The notes under the pieces were generated by a model. It ran no database searches. It saw only the letters and a program-made list of their open reading frames with translations, and was not told the DNA's origin. A stretch of DNA of 53,113 nt from Acidilobaceae archaeon (GTDB lineage: Archaea > Thermoproteota > Thermoprotei_A > Sulfolobales > Acidilobaceae). Every line of letters starts with the position of its first letter. The first letter of the stretch is position 1. Of the stretch, positions 7,628-17,309 are shown piece by piece. The translations under genes were made by a program, and so were the position numbers. The stretch spans positions 1-53,113 of the forward strand of contig JALWEI010000003.1 in the NCBI GenBank assembly GCA_027014125.1, given 5' to 3'.

Positions 7628-9366
7628 CCAAGCCCAGGCCGCGGGACTACCAGCTGGAGGCCCTAGAGTGGGCCCTCTCCAGGGAAAGGGCAATAGTATG
7701 CATGCCAACCGGCTCGGGCAAGACCCTAGTGGCGGGCCTGTGGATAGAGAGACTACTATCGACGAGGAGGGCTAGGAAGATCCTAGTCCTGGAGCCCACT
7801 AGGTTCCTTGTAGAGCAGACCGCCCAGGTGCTCAGGCGCCTCGGCCTCCCAGCTGAGCCTGTCCACGGGAGCATGAGCAGGGGCCTGAGGAGGCGTGGCT
7901 GGTCCGCCACCGTCGTCGTTGCCACTCCGGAGATCGTCGTATCCGAGGGGTTCCACCTGATGGAGGAGCCCGACGCGCTGGTGGTGGACGAGTGCCACCA
8001 CACCACAGGCCAGGACCCCTACACCCTGGTAGCCAGGCGGTACAGGCCGAGGTGGAGGCTAGGCCTCACAGCCTACATACCCCCCTCAAGGAGGGCGGAG
8101 CTGGAGGCCTACCTAGGCGAGGCTAGGTGTTGGAGCTGGAGCGACCCGAGGCTGGCCAAGTACATACCGGAGTGGGTTGGCGAGGTCTACGAGGCCCCAT
8201 TCAACGAGGAGGAGAGGAGGCTCTACGAGGAACTCGAGAGGCTATGGGACAGGCTACACGGCGTTGAGAGGGTCACTCTAGGCAACGCGCTGAGGTGGAT
8301 GGCCAGGGACGGCCCCCTGGCTCTGAGGGAGTCCTACTCCCGGGGCGGCCTCCTGGGGAGGCTACTGAAGGGCCTCAACGACCTTATCTGGAGCCCCGGG
8401 GTGAGGCCAGCGCACAAGCTGGAGGCCCTGGAGAGGATCCTGAGGGACCACGAGCAGTTCAGGAAGGCTATAGTGTTCGTGGACAGGGTCTCCATAGCCA
8501 GGCTGATAGCGGATAGCCTAGCCAGCTACAACCCCGTGCTACTCCTAGGCAGGAGGCACATAGACCCGGGGGAGGCGCTGGAGAGGGCCAGGAGCCCCGA
8601 TTCTAGGCTTATAGTGGCCACGAGCGCCGGGGAGGAGGGGATAGACCTGCCAGAGGCCGACCTGCTCATAGTTTGGAGCAACACAGCTAGCCCCCTACGA
8701 TTCATACAGAGGCTGGGCCGCCTCCTGCGCCCCGGCTCTGGGGGGCAGAAGGTGGCCATCTTCATAGCAACACCAGACACCGTGGATATGGATAGCCTTG
8801 TAGATGGCCTGGTCGAGGCTGAGAGGGCCGGGATCAGGCTTGGCCTCAGCGTGGAGGCCGTTGAGAGGGTGTGGAGCCTGAGCAGGAAGCGCCGCGTACT
8901 TGAGGCCTTAGAGGAGGAGCCCATGCCCGTCGACCTGCTGGCCCAGTCCCTGGGGGCCCCTAGGAGGAGGGTCGAGGCCGCCGTCAAGTGGCTCCTAGAC
9001 CACGGGTACCTAGCGTACATCTACACCCCCGCTGGTAGGGTGTATGGGCCCCGCTACATGCCCGGGGCCTTCTACAGGAGGTACCGCGAGAGCCTGGAGC
9101 CCGTGGAGGGTGTGGAGGCCACTCTTAAGGTGCAGGCCCCCGACGTGGTTAGGACCCTGAGGGGGAGCTACCCCAACGTCCTATCTAGACTACTGATAAT
9201 AGTGGACGCCGTAAGGCTCGTTGCTGGGATCCGTGGGCAGGCTAGGTTCAGGGTTGGGGCTATCGAGAGGGCTGTCAACTTCTCCTACAGCTACACCATA
9301 GACAGCAGGAGCCTCGCCATGCTGGTGGTTGACAATATATTCGCCGCTCCAAGGTGGGCGGTCTAG
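7624..9366 (+). CDS. Hef/FANCM-like superfamily 2 helicase
   Basis: ATP-dependent DNA translocase, 580 aa. Motif I is MPTGSGKT (27-34), motif II VVDECHH (about 120-126), motif III GLTAYI and motif VI QRLGRLLRPG (about 362). The DECHH box and Q-x-x-GR pattern fit the Hef/FANCM/Mph1 branch, which remodels forks and D-loops; crenarchaeal Hef helicases are usually separate from XPF nuclease. The C-terminal 150 residues contain a winged-helix-like segment (MPVDLLAQSLGAPRRRVEAA). Motif III differs from the usual GLTASP. It is translationally coupled to the TIM-barrel gene by ATGA, and its end overlaps the convergent radical SAM gene by 4 nt. Confidence 0.8.
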   Translation: MTKPRPRDYQLEALEWALSRERAIVCMPTGSGKTLVAGLWIERLLSTRRARKILVLEPTRFLVEQTAQVLRRLGLPAEPVHGSMSRGLRRRGWSATVVVATPEIVVSEGFHLMEEPDALVVDECHHTTGQDPYTLVARRYRPRWRLGLTAYIPPSRRAELEAYLGEARCWSWSDPRLAKYIPEWVGEVYEAPFNEEERRLYEELERLWDRLHGVERVTLGNALRWMARDGPLALRESYSRGGLLGRLLKGLNDLIWSPGVRPAHKLEALERILRDHEQFRKAIVFVDRVSIARLIADSLASYNPVLLLGRRHIDPGEALERARSPDSRLIVATSAGEEGIDLPEADLLIVWSNTASPLRFIQRLGRLLRPGSGGQKVAIFIATPDTVDMDSLVDGLVEAERAGIRLGLSVEAVERVWSLSRKRRVLEALEEEPMPVDLLAQSLGAPRRRVEAAVKWLLDHGYLAYIYTPAGRVYGPRYMPGAFYRRYRESLEPVEGVEATLKVQAPDVVRTLRGSYPNVLSRLLIIVDAVRLVAGIRGQARFRVGAIERAVNFSYSYTIDSRSLAMLVVDNIFAAPRWAV

Positions 9367-10205
9367 CCTGGGATCCACACCGCTCTGAGGCCCATCTCAT
9401 CCATGGCCCTGTAGAATATCCTCTCCGCCTCCCTGTCCCACCCCTCTATGCTAACCCTGAAGCCTAGGACCCGTGAGAGGAGGGCTAGGTTGCCTCCTCT
9501 CCTGTGGAGGCTCTCCCCATAGACGATCTCCACCCCCGCCTCCGCCAGGAGGCCAGCCACACCTAGGAGGTCCTTGAAGACGTCCTTGTTATACCTGTTC
9601 GGGGGCAGTATGGGTGAGACCGAGGCCCCCACCCTGAGACCCGTCCTCCTAGCCTCCCCTAGAACGTTAGCCCTAACCCATGGAGGGGGTACCCGTGGCT
9701 CTATCAGCCTGTGTAGCCTGCTGAGTGTTGCTATGGATGCGTGTACCCTCACCCTGTCACTGTACTTGGATAGCAGGGGCAGGTCTCTCTTGTAGAGCAC
9801 GCTTCTAGTATGGAGTATAATCCTGACACCAGCCGGGAGGGCCTTTTCTAGTATCCTCCTAGCCCACACCGCTAAGGGCGGCAGGTAGGGGTCGTGGCTG
9901 CTGCTCATGAATACCTCCTTGCCCCTCCACCTCCACCATGGTGTCTCCCTTATGGCCTCCCTCAGGTTAACCGGTATTGCCAGGTAGTTCCCCCACCCCT
10001 CCCGGGTTAGGTCCTCTAGGCCCCTCCTGGGGTACCTCTCGTGTATCGCTTGCACGTAGCAGAATGGGCAGGCATGGGTGCACCCGTAGGCATAGTTTAT
10101 GGCCCACCCCGTTATCCCGCTCCTCTTTACGAGCGGAGGCTTGACCCTGTACTGTGCTAACCTCACCCCTCTAGGGACCCCGGGAGCCCCGGTGGCGCTG
10201 TCCAT
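9363..10205 (-). CDS. Radical SAM protein, spore-photoproduct-lyase-like
   Basis: 280-aa radical SAM enzyme with the 4Fe-4S motif C42-x3-C46-x2-C49 in YGCTHACPFCYVQ. The upstream ITGWAINYAYGC phrase and downstream HDPYLPPLAVWARRILE are typical of SPL-related radical SAM proteins (COG1533). Members include DNA photoproduct lyase, but most archaeal ones are uncharacterised. The C-terminal segment VGASVSPILPPNRYN fits the TIM-barrel strands. The start is ATG 10205, with TATA-like TCTATATCC about 40 nt upstream on this strand. It converges on the helicase gene with a 4-nt overlap, and the neighbourhood suggests nucleic-acid repair, which is inference. Confidence 0.82.
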   Translation of the reverse strand: MDSATGAPGVPRGVRLAQYRVKPPLVKRSGITGWAINYAYGCTHACPFCYVQAIHERYPRRGLEDLTREGWGNYLAIPVNLREAIRETPWWRWRGKEVFMSSSHDPYLPPLAVWARRILEKALPAGVRIILHTRSVLYKRDLPLLSKYSDRVRVHASIATLSRLHRLIEPRVPPPWVRANVLGEARRTGLRVGASVSPILPPNRYNKDVFKDLLGVAGLLAEAGVEIVYGESLHRRGGNLALLSRVLGFRVSIEGWDREAERIFYRAMDEMGLRAVWIPG

Positions 10206-10261
10206 GGCTACTCTACCCTTGGTACTAACGGAGTAGTTTGGATATAGACTGGAACCCCTAG

Positions 10262-10279
10262 GTATATATCATTTATTTT
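10262..10279 (+). promoter_or_regulatory. Promoter region of the surface-protein gene
   Basis: GTATATAT (10262-10269) and TTTATTTT (10272-10279) are two candidate TATA elements 36-53 nt before GTG 10315. A GGTG ribosome site at 10304-10307 lies 7 nt before the start. Confidence 0.5.
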
Positions 10280-10314
10280 GGAACTATCCTCATGGCTTCC
10301 CCCGGTGTATTAGC

Positions 10315-13300
10315 GTGGTAAGGGGTGCGGTAGCCCTCACCATCGTGGTCCTAGTGCTATTTGGCCTCGCCCCCATCGGCCATGGCAACCCTATGCACAC
10401 TGGCGTACCCTCTAGGGCTCCTGGCATAGCAGCGGCGCCGGAGCTGGTTGTGGAGAAGTGGGTCGTCGTTAACGGGACGCTAATGGAGTCTATAGAGGAT
10501 ATAGACGCCTATGATAGGGTCGACTTCGTGATCAATGTTACCAATACTGGTGGGGCCGACGCCTATAATGTGACCCTGAATGACACTGTCAACCTGTTGA
10601 ATCCCTGGCTGTGGGCCAGGAATATGAGTAACATAGTAGTATATCTTGATAACGGGACCATACTCGCCAACGGGACTGATTACCTGATGATTGTAGATCC
10701 TAACACTAGCTACCCCTACTCCTTCAACCTCACCCTTTACAGGCCCCTACCATCGGGGATGAGCCTGCTCATAAACTATACGGTCTACATACACGACTAC
10801 GTTAAGACCGGGTCCGAGTACTGGAATAGAGTCAACGTGACAAGGTACTCCGATGCACCCAACGGCCCCAACCTGGTGGATCCCGCCAACCCTCCCAGGG
10901 ATAGCGTGAATGTGAGTATCAAGCCTCCCCTGGTTCTCTCCAAGAGGGTGTACTGGAGCCAGGAGGACTTCACCGGCAAGACTGGGAGCGGCCTCCCAGA
11001 GCCCCTGGTAGCCGCCATCGGGGAGGTTCTGGTGTATGAGATCAACGTGTCGATCCCCGAGGGGTACACATGGAACCTAACCATAGACGACTGGCTCCCG
11101 GCCCTCTACAACAGCTCCAGCGGCCACTACGATATAATCCTAGTGGAGTATCTCAACGAGTCTAATATAACAGTAGACGACCCGGGCGTTTATGCCGCCA
11201 ACGCCAGCCTAATACCTGGTGTCTGGAGTAGCATAGACGGGGTCAGGCTGTACCCCAACCTTGTAAAGTACGTGCTATCGGACACCAGGAATACCAATAA
11301 TGATACCGACGATGAGGTAGTCTCGATCAGGCTGAAGGCGGTAGTGCTGAATAGGCCTGAGAACTATGCAGGAGTCTGGCCCTGGAACGGCGCCGTCACA
11401 GGGTTCCTCAATGCAACCGGGGAGTATGTCAGCCCCCAGAACACCACACCGCCCTATGTACAGGTGGTTATACACGAGCCGGACCTGACAGTTATGAAGG
11501 AGTCCAACACGAGCGTGCTAGGCGAGAGCGGCGGGGTCTCCTTCAACCTGACCCTATACAACAATAATACATACTACTCCGGCCCGGCCTTCGACGTGTG
11601 GGCTATAGACCCCATGCCCCAAGGCCTGGTCCTAGACACCGCTAGCATAAGCGTCTACCTACGGAACTCGACAGGCCTATACCCACTCGCGTACACGAGC
11701 TACTCCACGCCGGCCAAGCTCAATGTATCGATAGACCTGAGCCGGGGCCTCCTGCCCGGGGAGTCTATACACGTCTACTACAATGCTAGCCTAGACCCCT
11801 ATAACGCTCTGCATGGGAGTACGATAAACAATACTGGATACTTCATCGCCTCCAGCCTCCCGGGACCACGTGGCACGGGCAACCAGACCCCGGGAGACCC
11901 GGGCACTCTCCTGGGGGAGAGGATCTATAACGAGTCCAGCAGCCTACTACTATCAGTTGAGCCTCTGGACCTTGAGAATGAGGTTGACAAGGCCACGGCC
12001 ACCATAGGCGAGGACCTAACCTACACGATCAACATAACCGTCCCCATGGGGAGCTCGTACAACGTTACCGTGGTGGTTGAGCTGGATCCGGGGACACAGT
12101 ACCTGGGCCCTGTGTCATGCACTATAATCGGCTCTGGGATCACCGTTGACAACTGCCCGCCTGCTACATCCCTCGCGGGCAACACCCTCACCCTCTCCCT
12201 GGGCAATGTGACTAAGACTACCCCAGGGTACGGGTATATACTGCTGAACTACCCTGCCAGGGTCCTGGACGAGCCCTTCGTCGTATCGGGCTATACTATA
12301 GTGAATAACGCCACCCTCTACTACAACAACCTGTCCCCTGGCCACCATCCTGAGCTGGCGCTTACCCTAGTGGTCGAGCCAAGCCTTGCCGTGGATAAGT
12401 GGTTTGATCCCAGCTTCGTCACACACCACAACGTCTACACCAGTATATACATTAACGTGTCGAATAATGGCACATCGCCAGCGTATGACGTGAGGCTCCA
12501 GGACCTAGTCCCCAGCGAGATACTAGTTTTAGGAGCGTCTATCGTGGCCCAGCACAACGCCACTGGCGCGGCGCTGTACCTATCGGGCAACAATGTTACG
12601 CTAACCGTCTCCTCCATCGGGGTGAGAGGCTACGTACTCCTCCAGGTAGACGCCAGGGCCTACGCTGGCACCCCCTGGAACGCTTCGATAACCAACACCG
12701 CTGAGGTGAACTATACAAGCCTGCCCGGTAGGGTGGCTGGCGAGAGGAGCTACACCTCCAGCGGCACCGGCTCCATGTACTACGACCCGGTAGTTGCTGG
12801 GGTGAAGACCATGGAGCCCAGGAGCATATTCATAGGCGGCACCATCATCTCCGTGGTAAATGTCACCATACCCACGGGCTACACGACTAACCTCACCATA
12901 ATAGACAGGTTCGACCCGCCCCTATCGCCGGATCTTGCAACCCTATCCATAACCCATCCACCCAGCATAACCACCGGGACGCCCAGCATAAGCCTCGCGG
13001 GCGACACTATCGTGATAAACCTTGGGAGAGTGGCTAACAACGCGACAAGCCCCGAGAACATTACTATAACACTCTCGTTCAACGTCAACGACCCGAGCCT
13101 AGACGGGCCGGGAGGAGCCCGCGGCAGGGTATTCAACAACGCCACAATACAGTGGGTGGACAACGGGCTCAGCGTGGAGAGGAGCCTAGGGATAAGCGCC
13201 TACATAACACTAGCTCCCATAGTTGGCGGCGACGCGGTGATAACAACAGGAGCCGGTGGCCCATTCTCCGAGGCCCTAGGCCTAGCCGCAGCGCTACTAC

Positions 13301-13332
13301 TCCTCACGGTAGCTAGGAGGATACGCCCCTAG
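10315..13332 (+). CDS. Large secreted/surface-anchored glycoprotein with DUF11-like repeats (S-layer candidate)
   Basis: 1005-aa exported protein. It has an N-terminal signal peptide (hydrophobic core VALTIVVLVLFGLAPIGHG) and a C-terminal membrane anchor (ALGLAAALLLLTVA followed by RRIRP). Between lie at least six beta-sandwich repeats of the DUF11/CARDB type, each opening with a phrase such as VEKWVV, VDKATATIGEDLTY or VDKWFDPSF and carrying an N-V-T-N/N-V-S-N strand. I count more than 40 N-x-S/T sequons, so heavy N-glycosylation is expected. The two positive ends around the anchor fit cell-wall attachment. It may be the S-layer or an abundant stalk or adhesion protein; sequence alone does not decide. 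It is monocistronic with its own promoter. Confidence 0.85.
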   Translation: MVRGAVALTIVVLVLFGLAPIGHGNPMHTGVPSRAPGIAAAPELVVEKWVVVNGTLMESIEDIDAYDRVDFVINVTNTGGADAYNVTLNDTVNLLNPWLWARNMSNIVVYLDNGTILANGTDYLMIVDPNTSYPYSFNLTLYRPLPSGMSLLINYTVYIHDYVKTGSEYWNRVNVTRYSDAPNGPNLVDPANPPRDSVNVSIKPPLVLSKRVYWSQEDFTGKTGSGLPEPLVAAIGEVLVYEINVSIPEGYTWNLTIDDWLPALYNSSSGHYDIILVEYLNESNITVDDPGVYAANASLIPGVWSSIDGVRLYPNLVKYVLSDTRNTNNDTDDEVVSIRLKAVVLNRPENYAGVWPWNGAVTGFLNATGEYVSPQNTTPPYVQVVIHEPDLTVMKESNTSVLGESGGVSFNLTLYNNNTYYSGPAFDVWAIDPMPQGLVLDTASISVYLRNSTGLYPLAYTSYSTPAKLNVSIDLSRGLLPGESIHVYYNASLDPYNALHGSTINNTGYFIASSLPGPRGTGNQTPGDPGTLLGERIYNESSSLLLSVEPLDLENEVDKATATIGEDLTYTINITVPMGSSYNVTVVVELDPGTQYLGPVSCTIIGSGITVDNCPPATSLAGNTLTLSLGNVTKTTPGYGYILLNYPARVLDEPFVVSGYTIVNNATLYYNNLSPGHHPELALTLVVEPSLAVDKWFDPSFVTHHNVYTSIYINVSNNGTSPAYDVRLQDLVPSEILVLGASIVAQHNATGAALYLSGNNVTLTVSSIGVRGYVLLQVDARAYAGTPWNASITNTAEVNYTSLPGRVAGERSYTSSGTGSMYYDPVVAGVKTMEPRSIFIGGTIISVVNVTIPTGYTTNLTIIDRFDPPLSPDLATLSITHPPSITTGTPSISLAGDTIVINLGRVANNATSPENITITLSFNVNDPSLDGPGGARGRVFNNATIQWVDNGLSVERSLGISAYITLAPIVGGDAVITTGAGGPFSEALGLAAALLLLTVARRIRP

Positions 13333-13353
13333 CATGGAAAGAGGGTGTGGGGG

Positions 13354-16059
13354 CTAGGCCCCCGCCTTCGCCTCTTTTATCATCCTCCTGAGCACGTACT
13401 GTAGTATTCCCCCGTGCCTGTAGTACTCGACCTCTATCGGCGTGTCCAGCCTGGCCTTGACCTTGAACTCTATCACCCTGCCGTCGCTCTTCTTGGCCCT
13501 CACCGTTAGTATCTTACCCGGGTATAGGCCCTCCTCGATCCCTAGGATGTCGTACTCCTCGCTGCCGTCTAGTCCAAGCTTCTCAGCGTTCTCTCCTGGC
13601 ATGAACTCTAGGGGTAGTATGCCCATGCCGACTAGGTTGCTCCTGTGTATCCTCTCGAAGCTCTCCGCTATAACTGCCTTTACGCCCAGCAGGTATGGGC
13701 CCTTGGCTGCCCAGTCCCTGCTGCTCCCGGCTCCGTACTGCTTGCCTCCTATAACTATCACTGGTATGCCCTGCTCCTTGTACTTCATGGCTGCGTCGAA
13801 TACGTGCATCACCTCGCCGGTGGGCCAGTACCTGGTCCACCCGCCCTCGCGGTCGGGGGTTAGCCTGTTGACGAACCTCGGGTTGTCGAAGGTGCAGCGC
13901 ATCATCACCTCGTGGTTGCCCCTCCTGGAGCCGCAGGTGTTTAGCTTTGCCGGTGGTACTCCTAGGCTTATGAGGTATTGTCCTGCCTTGCTCTCTGGGC
14001 TTATCCTGCCTGCTGGGCTTATGTGGTCTGTGGTTGTCCTGTCAGGCGCCCATACTAGCACCCTGGCGCCCTTGATGTCTTTGAGGGGTGGCGGGTCTAG
14101 TGGCATGCCCTCGAAGAATGGGGGCTTCCTTATGTAGGTGCTCTTGGGGTCCCACCCGTATGTTATGCCCTCCGGTGCCTCTAGCTTCTCCCAGAACTCG
14201 TCTCCCTCGAATATGTCCTTGTACTTCTCCTTGAATAGCTGGGGGTCGAGGGCCTTCTCTAGGCTCCTCCTGACCTCCTCCTGGCTTGGCCATATGTCCC
14301 TCAGGTAGACTGGGTTCCCGTTGGGGTCTATCCCGATCGGCTCCGTCTCGAAGTCTATATCGATCCTGCCTGCCAGGGCGTATGCTATGACTAGTGGCGG
14401 GCTCGCTATGAAGTTACCCCTGGCCAGCGGGTGGATCCTGCCGCTGAAGTTCCTGTTGCCGCTGAGCACCGTTGCAGTGTAGAGGTCGTACTTCTTTATC
14501 GCCTCCTCCACTTCAGGCCTCAGGGGCCCGCTGTTCCCTATGCAGACTGTGCAGCCGAAGCCGGTTATGTGGTAGCGCAGCGCCTCTAGGTATGGCATTA
14601 GGCCTAGCCTCTCCCAGTACTCCGGGACAACCCTGCTTCCAGGCGCGTTGCTGGTCTTCACCCATGGCCTCGTCTTGAGCCCCCTCTCGACGGCCTTCTT
14701 TGCCAGGAGGCCCGCCGCTATCATGAGGGTTGGGTTGCTCGTGTTTGTACAGCTCGTGACGGCCGCGTAGACTATGCTCCCATCCGTTAGGAGGACCTTC
14801 TCGCCGTCTAGCTCCAGCTCCACCGCAGCGGGGCCCCTGCCCTTCTTCTTCCAGTACTCCTCCAGGATCTCCCTTACCCTCTTCTTCGCCTCCCTTAGGG
14901 GTATCCTGTCCTCCGGGTGGCTGGGCCCTGCTATGCTGGGCTCCACATCGTTAAGGTCTATCACGACCACGTCGGTGTACCTGGGCTCGGGTGCCTCGAG
15001 GTCGTACCATATGCCCACGTGCCTTGCATACTTCTCCACGAACTTCACGTGCCTCGGATCCCTGCCGGTGCCTAGGAGGTAGCTTATCGTCGCCTCGTCC
15101 ACCGGGAAGAAGCCCATGGTTGCACCGTACTCCGGGGCCATGTTGGCTATGGTAGCCCTGTCCGGCACGCTCAGGGTCTTCACTCCTGGGCCGAAGTACT
15201 CTACGAACTTGCCGACCACGCCCTTCTTCCTCAGCTTCTCGGTTATGTAGAGCACCAGGTCGGTGGGGGTAGCTCCCTCCCTCAGCTCGCCCTCGAGCCT
15301 TACTCCTACTACCTCGGGGAGGAGCATGTAGTAGGGCTGGCCTAGTATCGTCGCCTCCGCCTCTATGCCTCCTACTCCCCAGCCTAGGACTCCTAGGGCA
15401 TTTATCATGGTGGTGTGGCTATCCGTGCCCAGTAGGCTGTCTGGGTAGGCATACTTCTCCCCGTTCCCACCGATCCATACTACCTTTGCCAGGTACTCTA
15501 GGTTGACCTGGTGGATGATCCCCTTGCCCGGGGGGACCACCCTGAAGTTGCTGAATGCCTTCTGGGCCCACTTGAGCAGTGTGTACCTCTCCGAGTTCCT
15601 CTCGTACTCCTTCTTCAGGTTGTACTTGAATGCGTAGCCTGTGCCGTAGTAGTCCACCTGTATGCTGTGGTCTATGATCAGGTCTACCGGTATGACCGGG
15701 TTCACCCTGCCGGGGTCTAGGCCGAACTCCTTCATGGCGTCCCTCATAGCCGCTAGGTCTACAACCGCTGGGACACCGGTGAAGTCTTGCATCACAACCC
15801 TTACCGGGTGCAGGGGTATCTCCTTCTTCCCAGCATGGCTCCTCCACTGGGCGGCGGCCTTGACCTCCTCCTCCCTTACAACGAAGCCGTCGTAGTGCCT
15901 GACCAGGTTCTCTAGGACCACCCTTATACTGTATGGGAGCTCCTCTATCTTGCCCAGGCCTAGCTCGCCTATCCTCGATATGTTATATAGCTTGACCCTG
16001 CCCGCATAGGTGTCAATCTCCTCTACTATGTTCCTCAGCCCGAGGGGATCGCCGCTCAA
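13354..16059 (-). CDS. acnA: Aconitate hydratase
   Basis: Interconverts citrate and isocitrate in the TCA cycle, 901 aa, the size of AcnA/IRP1-type enzymes. Cluster-binding cysteines are visible in SCTNTSNP (about 435) and GFGCTVCIGNSGPL (about 500). The swivel domain has GAGSSRDWAAKGPYLLGV (about 775) and AESFERIHRSNLVGMGI. The start is TTG 16059, preceded by a TATA element at 16101-16114 on this strand. Full length with no internal break. It is followed closely by the surface-protein gene end (convergent, 21 nt apart). Confidence 0.97.
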   Translation of the reverse strand: MSGDPLGLRNIVEEIDTYAGRVKLYNISRIGELGLGKIEELPYSIRVVLENLVRHYDGFVVREEEVKAAAQWRSHAGKKEIPLHPVRVVMQDFTGVPAVVDLAAMRDAMKEFGLDPGRVNPVIPVDLIIDHSIQVDYYGTGYAFKYNLKKEYERNSERYTLLKWAQKAFSNFRVVPPGKGIIHQVNLEYLAKVVWIGGNGEKYAYPDSLLGTDSHTTMINALGVLGWGVGGIEAEATILGQPYYMLLPEVVGVRLEGELREGATPTDLVLYITEKLRKKGVVGKFVEYFGPGVKTLSVPDRATIANMAPEYGATMGFFPVDEATISYLLGTGRDPRHVKFVEKYARHVGIWYDLEAPEPRYTDVVVIDLNDVEPSIAGPSHPEDRIPLREAKKRVREILEEYWKKKGRGPAAVELELDGEKVLLTDGSIVYAAVTSCTNTSNPTLMIAAGLLAKKAVERGLKTRPWVKTSNAPGSRVVPEYWERLGLMPYLEALRYHITGFGCTVCIGNSGPLRPEVEEAIKKYDLYTATVLSGNRNFSGRIHPLARGNFIASPPLVIAYALAGRIDIDFETEPIGIDPNGNPVYLRDIWPSQEEVRRSLEKALDPQLFKEKYKDIFEGDEFWEKLEAPEGITYGWDPKSTYIRKPPFFEGMPLDPPPLKDIKGARVLVWAPDRTTTDHISPAGRISPESKAGQYLISLGVPPAKLNTCGSRRGNHEVMMRCTFDNPRFVNRLTPDREGGWTRYWPTGEVMHVFDAAMKYKEQGIPVIVIGGKQYGAGSSRDWAAKGPYLLGVKAVIAESFERIHRSNLVGMGILPLEFMPGENAEKLGLDGSEEYDILGIEEGLYPGKILTVRAKKSDGRVIEFKVKARLDTPIEVEYYRHGGILQYVLRRMIKEAKAGA

Positions 16060-16100
16060 GGCCTACCACTCCCGTACTCCACACATTATCCGGGTGTGTG

Positions 16101-16114
16101 TAAGATTATAATAT
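16101..16114 (-). promoter_or_regulatory. TATA region of the aconitase gene
   Basis: ATATTATAATCTTA on the minus strand is centred about 49 nt before TTG 16059, giving a leader of roughly 22 nt if transcription starts 26 nt downstream. Confidence 0.5.
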
Positions 16115-16131
16115 GATAATTATATCTAGGT

Positions 16132-17283
16132 CTAAGCCCAGCCGGGGGCCAGCACCCTGGCTAGGGCCCTGAGTAGCCCCCGGGGGTGCCTGTAGGCTAG
16201 CTGTGCTAGGAACCGGGCCCCCTTTAGGGGCCTTGACACGACCTCCAGGGGGAGCCTGTCGTGCCTGTCATAGTCTATCTTCCCGGCTAGCCCCCTGGCC
16301 AGGCCGCTGGACTCGAGGGCCGCTATGGTCTCCTCGAGGAGCCTGGGGTCCCTGCGTAGCGCCTCCGCCACCCTGTACTGCCTCCTCAGCAATGCCGCTA
16401 CCCTAGATACGCTCCTCCTCCACGCATCTACGGGTGGAGCCCCATTGTCTACCAGGCGGGCTGCGTGGGTTGCGGCCTGGGTTGAGGGGTATAGGCCCCC
16501 GCCGGTGAGTGGCTTGGTGAGGCCCGCTGCGTCTCCTATAACGACTACCTTGCCCCTCCAGGGCCTTGGTGCTGGGGGGCCTAGGAGCACGGTGCCCCCG
16601 TATATGGTGTTTCGCCCCTCTAGGCCGTAGGCCCTCTCTACCCTCTCGAGGAGCCTCCTCGCCGAGGCTGGGGGGCCCCCGGTGCCTGCTAGTACCGTGT
16701 CTTGCACCCTTAGGATCCAGGCGAATAGGTCCTTGTGGAGGCTGGGGGTGAAGTCTACTATTATCCCCTGTGGGCTGGGGCCTGTCGTGTAGTGGGCGTT
16801 CAGCCCTGTCACCTTCTTTGGTGTATGGCTTATGCCTAGCGTCCTGTGTAGGGCCCCGTGTGCCCCGTCTGCCAGCAGGACTAGGTCATACCTCTCCCCG
16901 CCCCCTGGAGTGTGCACTGTGCCATCTGGTGTGGCCCTCGATACCCTTGCTCCAAGTAGTATCCTGGCCCCCTGGCTCTCGGCCTCCCCCAGCATCTCCT
17001 CCTCCAGCCTTACCCTGTCTAGCTTGTAGACTCCTCCCTTGGGCTCTATCCATGTTGCCTTCCCGTTTACCCGTAGCTCTAGGCCAGGGTACCATGCTAG
17101 TATGGAGGACCTGGCTGGCCTTCCTATCATGTCCACAACCCATTCCGATACTAGCCCGGTGCAGTGCGGGGGGTAGCCGACCCTCCTGTGCTCCTCGTAG
17201 AGGTCCACCCTGGCCCCGACCCTTAGCATTGCTAGCGTTGATATGAGGCCGGAGAACCCTGCGCCGACCACGGCTACCCTCAT
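16132..17283 (-). CDS. FAD-dependent geranylgeranyl reductase-family protein
   Basis: 383-aa flavoprotein of the GGR/digeranylgeranylglycerophospholipid reductase family, which saturates isoprenoid chains of archaeal lipids. N-terminal Rossmann motif is MRVAVVGAGFSGL. Substrate-side motif PPHCTGLVSE (about 45-55) matches the family's PxxCxG, and the second FAD motif is VVIGDAAGLTKPLTGGGLYPS (about 270). ATG 17283 is chosen for the canonical start and a GGAGGG about 10 nt upstream. ATG 17313 overlaps the thioredoxin stop as ATGA and would add 10 residues. It may instead act on another polyprenyl substrate. Confidence 0.82.
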   Translation of the reverse strand: MRVAVVGAGFSGLISTLAMLRVGARVDLYEEHRRVGYPPHCTGLVSEWVVDMIGRPARSSILAWYPGLELRVNGKATWIEPKGGVYKLDRVRLEEEMLGEAESQGARILLGARVSRATPDGTVHTPGGGERYDLVLLADGAHGALHRTLGISHTPKKVTGLNAHYTTGPSPQGIIVDFTPSLHKDLFAWILRVQDTVLAGTGGPPASARRLLERVERAYGLEGRNTIYGGTVLLGPPAPRPWRGKVVVIGDAAGLTKPLTGGGLYPSTQAATHAARLVDNGAPPVDAWRRSVSRVAALLRRQYRVAEALRRDPRLLEETIAALESSGLARGLAGKIDYDRHDRLPLEVVSRPLKGARFLAQLAYRHPRGLLRALARVLAPGWA

Positions 17284-17309
17284 GTGGGGAGGGCCCTCCA
17301 GGGGGCTGG

